Source: Flavobacterium odoriferum
Lineage (GTDB): Bacteria; Bacteroidota; Bacteroidia; Flavobacteriales; Flavobacteriaceae
Length of the DNA stretch: 64,000 nt
NCBI RefSeq assembly: GCF_025499515.1
Contig: NZ_JAMKFA010000014.1
Span: 1-64,000, forward strand
Direction of reading: 5' to 3'
A program made the translations under genes and the position numbers. Positions 58,488-64,000 of this stretch are shown one piece after another. The notes below the pieces were generated by a model. That model was given only the letters and a program-made list of their open reading frames with translations, was not told the origin of the DNA and made no database searches. How positions within the stretch are numbered: position 1 is the stretch's first letter; each line of letters opens with the position of its first letter.

Positions 58488-59294
58488 TTATTTTAAATTT
58501 TTAGGAATTTCGCAAACTGGTATTGGATTCATTTTGTGTTGATTGATGGTGTTAAGTCTTTTGTAAATTGAAAAAACATGGGCATCTCTTCCTGAAAAAT
58601 CTTCCACTTTTTTGCCGTTTTCCATTTGCAACATTGCCCATTCTAACTCATCGTAATTCGCACCAATTTGATCTTCATCGCTTCGGTCGTCTCCAAATAA
58701 ACCATCAGTGGGTTTCGCCTTTAAAATGCTTTCGGGAACTTTTAAAAATGTAGCAAGTTGTCGCACTTCACTTTTCATTAGATCAGCAATTGGGCTAATA
58801 TCTACACCACCGTCGCCATATTTTGTGAAAAAACCTACGCCAAAATCTTCTACTTTATTTCCGGTTCCTGCAACTAAAAATCCGTGTAGGCCTGCAAAAT
58901 AATATAAAGTCGTCATCCGTAAACGCGCACGAGTATTAGCCAAAGACAAATTTAAAATCGCTTCATTTTCTGAAGAAGGAACTTGATTTTTGAACGTTTC
59001 GAAAACGGGAGTTAAATCGGCTCTTTCGTTAAAAACATTTTGAAAACGATTTTTTAATTGGTCAATATGTTCGTTGGCTCTATTTACATGACTTTCCGCT
59101 TGATGAATAGGCATTTCTACACATAAAGTAGGTAAACCAGTTTGTGCACAAAGCGTTGAGGTTAATGCGCTGTCAATTCCTCCTGAAATTCCCACAACAA
59201 AACCCTTTACTTTTGCGTTAGTAGCATAATCAAGCAACCATTTAACAATATGTTGATTTATTTTTTCGGACTGAAATGTAGTAGAATTTGTCAT
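58488..59294 (-). CDS. nadE: NH3-dependent NAD+ synthetase
   Basis: NadE forms NAD+ from deamido-NAD+, ATP and ammonia. The 268-residue protein has the PP-loop GFVVGISGGIDSALTSTLCA. LSLANTRARLRMTTLYYFAG and VAGTGNKVEDFGVGFFTKYG, GDGGVDISPIADLMKSEVRQ and FGDDRSDEDQIGANYDELEW also match. No glutaminase domain is present. The start is set at the ATG at 59294 (MTNSTTFQSEKIN). The frame extends to a TTG at 59336 beside the divergent gldB promoter, which is unlikely. Confidence 0.95.
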   Translation of the reverse strand: MTNSTTFQSEKINQHIVKWLLDYATNAKVKGFVVGISGGIDSALTSTLCAQTGLPTLCVEMPIHQAESHVNRANEHIDQLKNRFQNVFNERADLTPVFETFKNQVPSSENEAILNLSLANTRARLRMTTLYYFAGLHGFLVAGTGNKVEDFGVGFFTKYGDGGVDISPIADLMKSEVRQLATFLKVPESILKAKPTDGLFGDDRSDEDQIGANYDELEWAMLQMENGKKVEDFSGRDAHVFSIYKRLNTINQHKMNPIPVCEIPKNLK

Positions 59295-59325
59295 TTTTTT
59301 ATGAAAATTTATGAGTCGATAACTG

Positions 59326-59333
59326 TATATTTG
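59326..59333 (+). promoter_or_regulatory. -7 promoter element of gldB-gldC
   Basis: TATATTTG matches TAnnTTTG and lies 42 bases before the ATG at 59376. Confidence 0.5.
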
Positions 59334-59375
59334 CAACCAATTTTAGTTTTGATAAAAATATAAAAAATACCTCAA

Positions 59376-60338
59376 ATGAAGCAATTATTAACCATACTTA
59401 TTGCAGTTTCTTTATTTTCATGTAGAGATGAAAGTAAAGTTGAAGAAGCAGTAGCACAAATTCCTGTAGAATTCAAAGTTGAGCGTTTTGATCAAGTTTT
59501 CTGGGGTTCAAAACCAGAGGAATTGCCTTCAATTAAAGCAAAATATCCATTCTTTTTCCCAGAAGGAAATCCTGATTCGGTTTGGGTCAACAAATTAAAA
59601 AACCCATTATTGAAAGAACTTTATCAAGAAGTTCAAATGAAATATCCAAAATTAGGAAAAATCGAAACCGACATGGAAAAGTTGTTTGCGCATGTACAAT
59701 ATTATTTTCCAAAATACAAAACCCCTCGTGTAATTACTCTAATTAATGAAGTAGATACAGATGGGCGAGTTTTTTATGTAGATACGTTGGCTTTGGTTTC
59801 GCTAGATTGTTATTTGGGGAAAGATCACCGTTTTTATGTCGATTTTCCTGAATTTAAGAAATTTGAATTTGAAGAAAATCAGATTTTACCAAATTTAGTT
59901 TCTAGTTTTTGTTATGGAAAAATAGCGGCTCCAACAGATAGGACATTACTTTCTGCAATGATTTATTATGGAAAAGAATTGTACATGAAAGATAAATTAA
60001 TTCCAGAATATTCTGACGCAGATAAAATGGGCTACACCGATTTGCAACTAAAATTTTGTCAGGAAAACGAATATTACATGTGGAGTAATTTAGTAGAAAA
60101 TAAATTATTATACGATTCCAATCCTAAAAATGAGCAACGTTTTATAAATCCAGCTCCGTTTTCTAAATTTTATTTAGAAATGGATAATCAAATTCCAGGA
60201 AGAGTTGGGCAATGGTTAGGTTGGCAAATTGTTAGAAGTTACATGGAAAATAACGATGATGTAACTTTACAAGAATTATTAGCAATGGATGCAAAAACGA
60301 TTTTCGATAACTCAAAATACAAACCAAAGAAGCAATAA
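59376..60338 (+). CDS. gldB: Gliding motility lipoprotein GldB
   Basis: GldB is required for gliding motility in F. johnsoniae; its exact role is unknown. The 320-residue protein has a lipoprotein signal (LLTILIAVSLFSC, lipidated Cys16). It matches the family in VEFKVERFDQVFWGSKPEEL, YPFFFPEGNPDSVWVNKLKN and LKELYQEVQMKYP. VISLDCYLG-like LVSLDCYLGKDH, MIYYGKELYMKDKLIPEY and VGQWLGWQIVRSYM also fit. gldC follows two bases later, as in other flavobacteria. Confidence 0.95.
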   Translation: MKQLLTILIAVSLFSCRDESKVEEAVAQIPVEFKVERFDQVFWGSKPEELPSIKAKYPFFFPEGNPDSVWVNKLKNPLLKELYQEVQMKYPKLGKIETDMEKLFAHVQYYFPKYKTPRVITLINEVDTDGRVFYVDTLALVSLDCYLGKDHRFYVDFPEFKKFEFEENQILPNLVSSFCYGKIAAPTDRTLLSAMIYYGKELYMKDKLIPEYSDADKMGYTDLQLKFCQENEYYMWSNLVENKLLYDSNPKNEQRFINPAPFSKFYLEMDNQIPGRVGQWLGWQIVRSYMENNDDVTLQELLAMDAKTIFDNSKYKPKKQ

Positions 60339-60340
60339 AT

Positions 60341-60667
60341 ATGAAAACATCAGATATAAAAATTACCGTAGGTTTAGACGAAAATAACGTTCCTGATAAA
60401 TTGTTATGGACAGCTCAAGATGGCGGAATTGAGCAAGAAGAAGCAAAAGCGTTATTATTATCAGTTTGGGATAGCAAAGCAAAAGAAACGCTTCGTATTG
60501 ATTTATGGACAAAAGATATGCCAGTAGATGAAATGAAGCAATTTTTTCATCAAACATTAGTAGCAATGGCAGATACCTTTCAACGCGCTACTGCCGATGA
60601 AAAAATGTCGGATACCATGCGCGATTTCTGTGATTATTTCGCCGAAAAAATGGAATTAAAAGCATAA
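60341..60667 (+). CDS. gldC: Gliding motility protein GldC
   Basis: GldC is a small cytosolic protein (108 residues) needed for efficient gliding. It opens MKTSDIKITVGLDENNVPDK and contains LLWTAQDGGIEQEEAKALLL, KDMPVDEMKQFFHQTLVAMA and a C-terminal DTMRDFCDYFAEKME. It starts two bases after gldB, so the pair is co-transcribed. A strong bidirectional terminator follows at 60668. Confidence 0.95.
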   Translation: MKTSDIKITVGLDENNVPDKLLWTAQDGGIEQEEAKALLLSVWDSKAKETLRIDLWTKDMPVDEMKQFFHQTLVAMADTFQRATADEKMSDTMRDFCDYFAEKMELKA

Positions 60668-60704
60668 TAAAAAAGCCACTAACGTTTAATTAGTGGCTTT
60701 TTTA
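60668..60704. terminator. Bidirectional terminator between gldC and engB
   Basis: A 13-bp stem (AAAAAGCCACTAA / TTAGTGGCTTTTT) with a 7-base loop is flanked by A and T runs; the genes converge. Confidence 0.85.
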
Positions 60705-60718
60705 TTTGGTATCTGTTT

Positions 60719-61339
60719 TTAAACAAATCCATTATCTTTAAAAATATCTTCATTAATTTGATTGATATATTCTAAAATTCCTTCTCTTCCAATTGCTTCC
60801 AATGATGAAGTTACAAAATAAGGAGGCATTTCGGCCCAATCGCCAGCTAACAATTGTTTCTTATATGCTTCCACGTGATTGTTGACTTTGTTTTTCCCAA
60901 GTTTATCCGATTTGGTAAAAATAATCGCAAACGGAATTTCGCTTTCGCCTAAATATTCCATGAATTCCAAATCAATTTTTTGAGCTTCTAATCGGATGTC
61001 TATTAAAACAAAGGCACAAACTAATTGCTCTCTTTGTTCAAAATAATCCATAATAAATTGCTGGAAAACGGCTTTAGTTTTCTTAGAAACTCGTGCATAA
61101 CCATAACCAGGTAAATCCACTAAAAACCAATTATTATTGATTTTAAAGTGATTGATTAATTGCGTTTTTCCTGGTTTTGATGATGTCTTTGCCAAATTTT
61201 TATGGTTCGTCAACATGTTAATCAATGATGATTTTCCTACATTGGAACGACCAATAAAAGCGTATTCAGGTAAGCGGTCTTTCGGGCACTTATCTACTTC
61301 TGAATTACTAATTACGAATTCGGCGGTATTAATTTTCAT
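60719..61339 (-). CDS. engB: Ribosome biogenesis GTP-binding protein YsxC/EngB
   Basis: EngB is a small GTPase for 50S assembly. The 206 residues show G1 FIGRSNVGKSSLIN, G2/switch I KPGKTQLINHF, G3 DLPGYGYARV and G4 IFTKSDKLGK. G5 is in YFVTSSLEAIGREGI. The opening TAEFVISNSEVDKCPKDRLP is family-typical. It is 36 bases downstream of the alpha/beta-hydrolase gene, with a hairpin between. Confidence 0.94.
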   Translation of the reverse strand: MKINTAEFVISNSEVDKCPKDRLPEYAFIGRSNVGKSSLINMLTNHKNLAKTSSKPGKTQLINHFKINNNWFLVDLPGYGYARVSKKTKAVFQQFIMDYFEQREQLVCAFVLIDIRLEAQKIDLEFMEYLGESEIPFAIIFTKSDKLGKNKVNNHVEAYKKQLLAGDWAEMPPYFVTSSLEAIGREGILEYINQINEDIFKDNGFV

Positions 61340-61355
61340 ATGCTATAAAATAAAA

Positions 61356-61372
61356 TTCCCCAAAAAGGGGAA
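61356..61372 (-). terminator. Possible terminator between the hydrolase and engB genes
   Basis: A 6-bp stem (TTCCCC / GGGGAA) with an AAAAA loop is followed on the minus strand by TTTTATTTTAT. It may also attenuate rather than end transcription into engB. Confidence 0.5.
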
Positions 61373-61375
61373 CTA

Positions 61376-62131
61376 TTATAAATTCTTCTTTTGTAACCAA
61401 TCAAACAAAATTTGATTGAATTCATCTGGATGCTCCATCATAGCAGCGTGTCCACATTTATCAATCCAAAATAATTCCGAATTTGGTAATAATTTATCAA
61501 ACTCTTCGGCTACATTTGGTGGTGTTACTTTATCATTTCTTCCCCAAATAATACAAGTTGGAGTAGTCATTTTTGGTAAATCTTTTGCCATGTTATGACG
61601 AATAGCACTCTTTGCAATTGTTAAAGTTTTAATCAACTTAATTCTGTCGTTAACCGTTGCAAAAACTTCATCAACAATTTCTTTAGTTGCTATTTCTGGA
61701 TTATAAAAAACGTCTTCGGCTTTCTTTTTAATGTATTCATAATCACCACGTTTTGGGTAACTTTCACCCATTCCGCTTTCATATAAACCTGAACTTCCTG
61801 TAATCACTAATGCTTTTACAAGTTCTGGATACATTTTAGTGAAATACAATCCAATGTGTCCGCCTAACGAGTTTCCCACAAGAATAACTTGATCAAATCC
61901 TTTATGAACAAAAAAGTCTTTAACAAATTTTGAAAAGGCTTTAACGTTGGTTTTTAAAATGTTTTGCGTGTAAATTGGTAATTCAGGAATCACCACTTTG
62001 TATCCTTTAGGAGGAAAAAAATTAGCCACACCATCAAAATTACTTAGGCCGCCCATTAAACCATGAAGAATGATTATTGGGGTTCCTTCGCCAGCTTCAA
62101 AATAGGTGTATTTTTTTTCTTTTCTTAACAT
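61376..62131 (-). CDS. Alpha/beta-fold hydrolase
   Basis: This 251-residue soluble hydrolase has the oxyanion HGLMGGLSNFDGV, the nucleophile elbow ILVGNSLGGHIGLYF, the acid in CIIWGRNDKVTPPNVA and the catalytic His in WIDKCGHAAMMEHPDEF. These are the full catalytic triad of the family. The substrate is unknown. The start is placed at the ATG at 62131 (MLRKEKKYTYFEAG); the frame runs three codons further to a GTG at 62140. It is upstream of engB. Confidence 0.9.
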   Translation of the reverse strand: MLRKEKKYTYFEAGEGTPIIILHGLMGGLSNFDGVANFFPPKGYKVVIPELPIYTQNILKTNVKAFSKFVKDFFVHKGFDQVILVGNSLGGHIGLYFTKMYPELVKALVITGSSGLYESGMGESYPKRGDYEYIKKKAEDVFYNPEIATKEIVDEVFATVNDRIKLIKTLTIAKSAIRHNMAKDLPKMTTPTCIIWGRNDKVTPPNVAEEFDKLLPNSELFWIDKCGHAAMMEHPDEFNQILFDWLQKKNL

Positions 62132-62466
62132 AAATTCCACTTAAGGTATTAGTTCTAATGATTGACAAATATACTATTTTATTAAAGAATGAAAAGAAAA
62201 ATTTAACAGAGTTGTTTTTAAATTTTTGAAGCTTGTAAAATGTTAGTTATCAACAATTTTAATGGTTTTTTACTGGAAAAGGATGAAATATTAGATTTTC
62301 ATTTTTCTGCTGAAATTCTCCTTAATTATTGATTTTGCAAATATTCTTTTGTTAAAAGTGGTAAAGTGACTTTTGAAATCTAAAAACTTATTAACAAAGT
62401 GGTAGTTTGTGGTAAAAAGTGGTAAAATTTTTCTAAATTTGTCCTTATTCTAATCGAAATAAAAAA
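62132..62466 (+). other. Intergenic region with mraZ control sites
   Basis: About 335 bases lie between the hydrolase and mraZ genes. The first ~200 are AT-rich and I see no gene there. From ~62350 the region holds GTGGT-type repeats and the mraZ promoter, listed separately. Confidence 0.6.
62358..62441 (+). promoter_or_regulatory. mraZ promoter with three 10-bp-spaced GTGGT repeats (candidate MraZ operator)
   Basis: GTGGT occurs at 62399, 62409 and 62419, each five bases apart, so the period is exactly one helical turn. The TAAATTTG -7 element is at 62434-62441 and TTTG at 62406 falls within the repeats. A looser pair, GTGGT and GTGAC, lies at 62358-62370. MraZ in E. coli binds TGGGN repeats at the same 10-bp period, so self-repression is likely. 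Confidence 0.6.
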
Positions 62467-62937
62467 TTGAAAACACTAATCGGAACATACGAATGTAAAG
62501 TGGATGCCAAAGGAAGGCTGATGCTACCTACGTCGCTAAAGAAACAATTGGGTTCTTTGGAGGAAGGTTTCGTGTTGAAGCGTTCGGTTTTTCAGCCTTG
62601 TTTGGAGTTGTTTCCAATGAGCGAATGGAATAAAATGATGTTGAAAATCAATAAGCTAAATCGTTTTGTGAAAAAGAACAACGATTTTATCAGAAGATTT
62701 ACAGCGGGAGTTAAAATGGTAGAGATTGATGCAACAGGACGGCTTTTAATTCCGAAAGATTTAGTGGTTTTTGCTCAAATTGATAAAGATATTGTGTTGA
62801 ATTCAGTGATTAATATCATCGAAATTTGGGATAAAGATAAATATGAAAATGCGATTGAAAACGCTGTTGGTGATTTCGCAGATTTGGCAGAAGAAGTAAT
62901 GGGTAATTTTAATGACGACGAAGATGGAATATCATAA
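62467..62937 (+). CDS. mraZ: Division/cell-wall cluster transcriptional repressor MraZ
   Basis: MraZ is the repressor at the head of the division and cell-wall (dcw) cluster. The 156-residue protein has the two SpoVT/AbrB-like halves: IGTYECKVDAKGRLMLPTSL and GVKMVEIDATGRLLIPKDLV. The usual length is ~150. The start is a TTG (MKTLIGTYEC); no ATG precedes the first domain. The rsmH start lies inside its last codons. Three GTGGT repeats spaced by one helical turn are upstream. Confidence 0.94.
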   Translation: MKTLIGTYECKVDAKGRLMLPTSLKKQLGSLEEGFVLKRSVFQPCLELFPMSEWNKMMLKINKLNRFVKKNNDFIRRFTAGVKMVEIDATGRLLIPKDLVVFAQIDKDIVLNSVINIIEIWDKDKYENAIENAVGDFADLAEEVMGNFNDDEDGIS

Positions 62938-63820
62938 TCCAGTATTGTTAAAAGAAACAGTTGATGGATTGAATATTCGTCCTGATGGTGTGTATGTGGA
63001 TGTTACTTTTGGTGGTGGCGGTCACTCTAGAGAAATTATGAGTCGTTTAGGTGAAAACGGAAAATTATTCGCTTTTGACCAAGATTTAGATGCTTTGAAA
63101 AACGCTATTGATGACGAGCGATTTACTTTAATCAATGAAAATTTCAGATTCATAAAACGTTTTTTACGTTTCCATGGAATCAAGCAAGTAGATGGGATTT
63201 TAGCTGATTTAGGAGTTTCATCGCACCAATTTGATGTAGCAGAAAGAGGTTTTTCTACCCGTTTTGATGCCGAATTGGATATGCGAATGAATCAAAAAGG
63301 CGACATCAGTGCGTATCATGTAGTAAACGAATACGACGAACAAGATATTGCTAGAGTTTTGTTTGATTACGGTGAATTAAAAAATGCTAGAGCTATGGCA
63401 AACGTAATTGTAACGGCTCGAAAAGATAAAGAAATCAGGAATTCTGACGAATTAAAAAAAGTACTGGCTAAGTTTTTACCAGGACATAAAAGCAATAAAA
63501 TTTTAGCTCAAATATACCAAGCCATTCGTATTGAAGTCAATCAGGAAATGGATGTATTGAAAGAATTCCTAGAACAATCATTAGAAATTCTTAAGCCAGG
63601 CGGAAGATTGAGTGTTATCTCATATCACTCATTAGAAGATAGATTGGTAAAACGCTTTGTAAAAAATGGCATGTTTGAAGGAGAACCTGAACGTGATTTC
63701 TTCGGAAATTTTGAAGTTCCTTTTAAAACTATCGAAAAACTAATCGTACCATCAGAAGAAGAAATTGCGATCAACAATAGAGCAAGAAGCGCAAAATTAA
63801 GAGTAGCAGAAAAAATATAA
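62912..63820 (+). CDS. rsmH: 16S rRNA (cytosine1402-N4)-methyltransferase RsmH
   Basis: RsmH methylates C1402 in the 16S decoding centre. The 302 residues show YHNPVLLKETVDGL, the SAM motif YVDVTFGGGGHSREIM, FAFDQDLDAL, ILADLGVSSHQFDVAERGFS and LDMRMNQ. The late ISYHSLEDRLVKRF and INNRARSAKLRV complete the set. Two starts are possible, ATG 62912 or ATG 62924 (MEYHNPVLL, the commoner family start); either overlaps mraZ. It is followed four bases later by an ftsL-like gene. Confidence 0.95.
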   Translation: MTTKMEYHNPVLLKETVDGLNIRPDGVYVDVTFGGGGHSREIMSRLGENGKLFAFDQDLDALKNAIDDERFTLINENFRFIKRFLRFHGIKQVDGILADLGVSSHQFDVAERGFSTRFDAELDMRMNQKGDISAYHVVNEYDEQDIARVLFDYGELKNARAMANVIVTARKDKEIRNSDELKKVLAKFLPGHKSNKILAQIYQAIRIEVNQEMDVLKEFLEQSLEILKPGGRLSVISYHSLEDRLVKRFVKNGMFEGEPERDFFGNFEVPFKTIEKLIVPSEEEIAINNRARSAKLRVAEKI

Positions 63821-63824
63821 CAGA

Positions 63825-64000
63825 ATGAAAGACGGAATTTACAGTTTATTAAAAGCCAAGTTTCTTATTAGTGATGACGCTCTTAAGAACTGGAAGTTCA
63901 TTGTTTTTCTTGTGGTTCTTGGAATGTTTGCTATTGCAAATAATCACCAATACGATGCAAAAAATTACCGAATCACCGAATTAAATAATCAAGTTAAAGA
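63825..64000 (+). CDS. FtsL-like cell-division protein (3' end outside window)
   Basis: The frame starts at an ATG five bases after rsmH and runs off the window after 58 codons. The visible part is MKDGIYSLLKAKFLISDDAL, then one membrane helix (WKFIVFLVVLGMFAIAN) and the start of a polar region (NYRITELNNQVK) likely to be coiled coil. This matches the FtsL-like protein found between rsmH and ftsI in Bacteroidota. Function is by position and topology. Confidence 0.8.
   Translation, partial: MKDGIYSLLKAKFLISDDALKNWKFIVFLVVLGMFAIANNHQYDAKNYRITELNNQVK

Overview
The window is a low-GC (roughly one third G+C) chromosomal stretch from a member of the Flavobacteriaceae (Bacteroidota), most likely Flavobacterium or a close relative. 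Four lines of evidence support this. Many genes carry the Bacteroidota promoter signature, TTTG near -33 and TAnnTTTG near -7. The gliding genes gldB and gldC are present. There is a type IX secretion (T9SS) plug protein and a T9SS-sorted lipase-like substrate. An Na+-NQR operon is followed by apbE. It reads as ordinary core chromosome: I found no transposase, integrase, phage module or CRISPR array. All gene-to-protein calls come from reading the translations; no database search was run.

Layout. 1-2.3 kb: the 3' part of a collagen-like/C1q-like gene, a lineage-type hypothetical gene and a Crp/Fnr regulator. 2.4-8.2 kb: a sugar O-acetyltransferase, an RlhA-type U32 rRNA hydroxylase, a class I aminotransferase, a fatty-acid desaturase and rsmG. 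8.3-16.7 kb: a 1228-residue secreted hydrolase with a T9SS tail, the proline-catabolic P5C dehydrogenase, and a minus-strand run of T9SS plug, DUF3667 protein and apaG. 16.9-24.6 kb: nqrABCDEF, a tiny membrane ORF, a small conserved protein and apbE, whose product flavinylates NqrB and NqrC. 24.7-30.6 kb: an M16 peptidase, a methyltransferase with map, and a CoA-transferase. 30.8-36.3 kb: an RRM protein, then a TetR / ABC / HlyD / TolC export operon whose ATPase domain is strikingly degenerate. 36.4-43.6 kb: a small collagen-like lipoprotein overlapping gpmI, a DUF5916 outer-membrane protein, two convergent L,D-transpeptidases and a GNAT enzyme. 43.7-44.1 kb: four tandem tRNA-Gly(TCC) genes in exact 107-bp units. 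44.2-53.2 kb: pepE, two carboxypeptidase-regulatory-like proteins, a DUF6702 protein, an M1 peptidase, tatA, a PAP2 phosphatase, an O-methyltransferase, rlmN and a polyprenyl synthase. 53.2-57.8 kb: an ECF sigma factor with a putative anti-sigma partner and an outer-membrane protein, then dnaG, which lacks its zinc ligands. 57.8-64 kb: an orphan response regulator, nadE, gldB-gldC, engB, an alpha/beta hydrolase, and the start of the division/cell-wall (dcw) cluster: mraZ, rsmH and a truncated ftsL-like gene.

Genes that work together: nqrA-F with apbE (sodium-pumping respiration and covalent FMN attachment); gldB/gldC, plug and the T9SS lipase (gliding and secretion); TetR-ABC-HlyD-TolC (tripartite export); sigma, anti-sigma and barrel protein (envelope signalling); mraZ-rsmH-ftsL (division). 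No wholly new system is evident. The most unusual signals are the degenerate ABC ATPase, the mutated tRNA-Gly copies, three heptanucleotide tandem arrays (one inside the putative anti-sigma gene), covarying interspersed hairpins, a candidate three-repeat MraZ operator, and a possible new small membrane protein behind nqrF.
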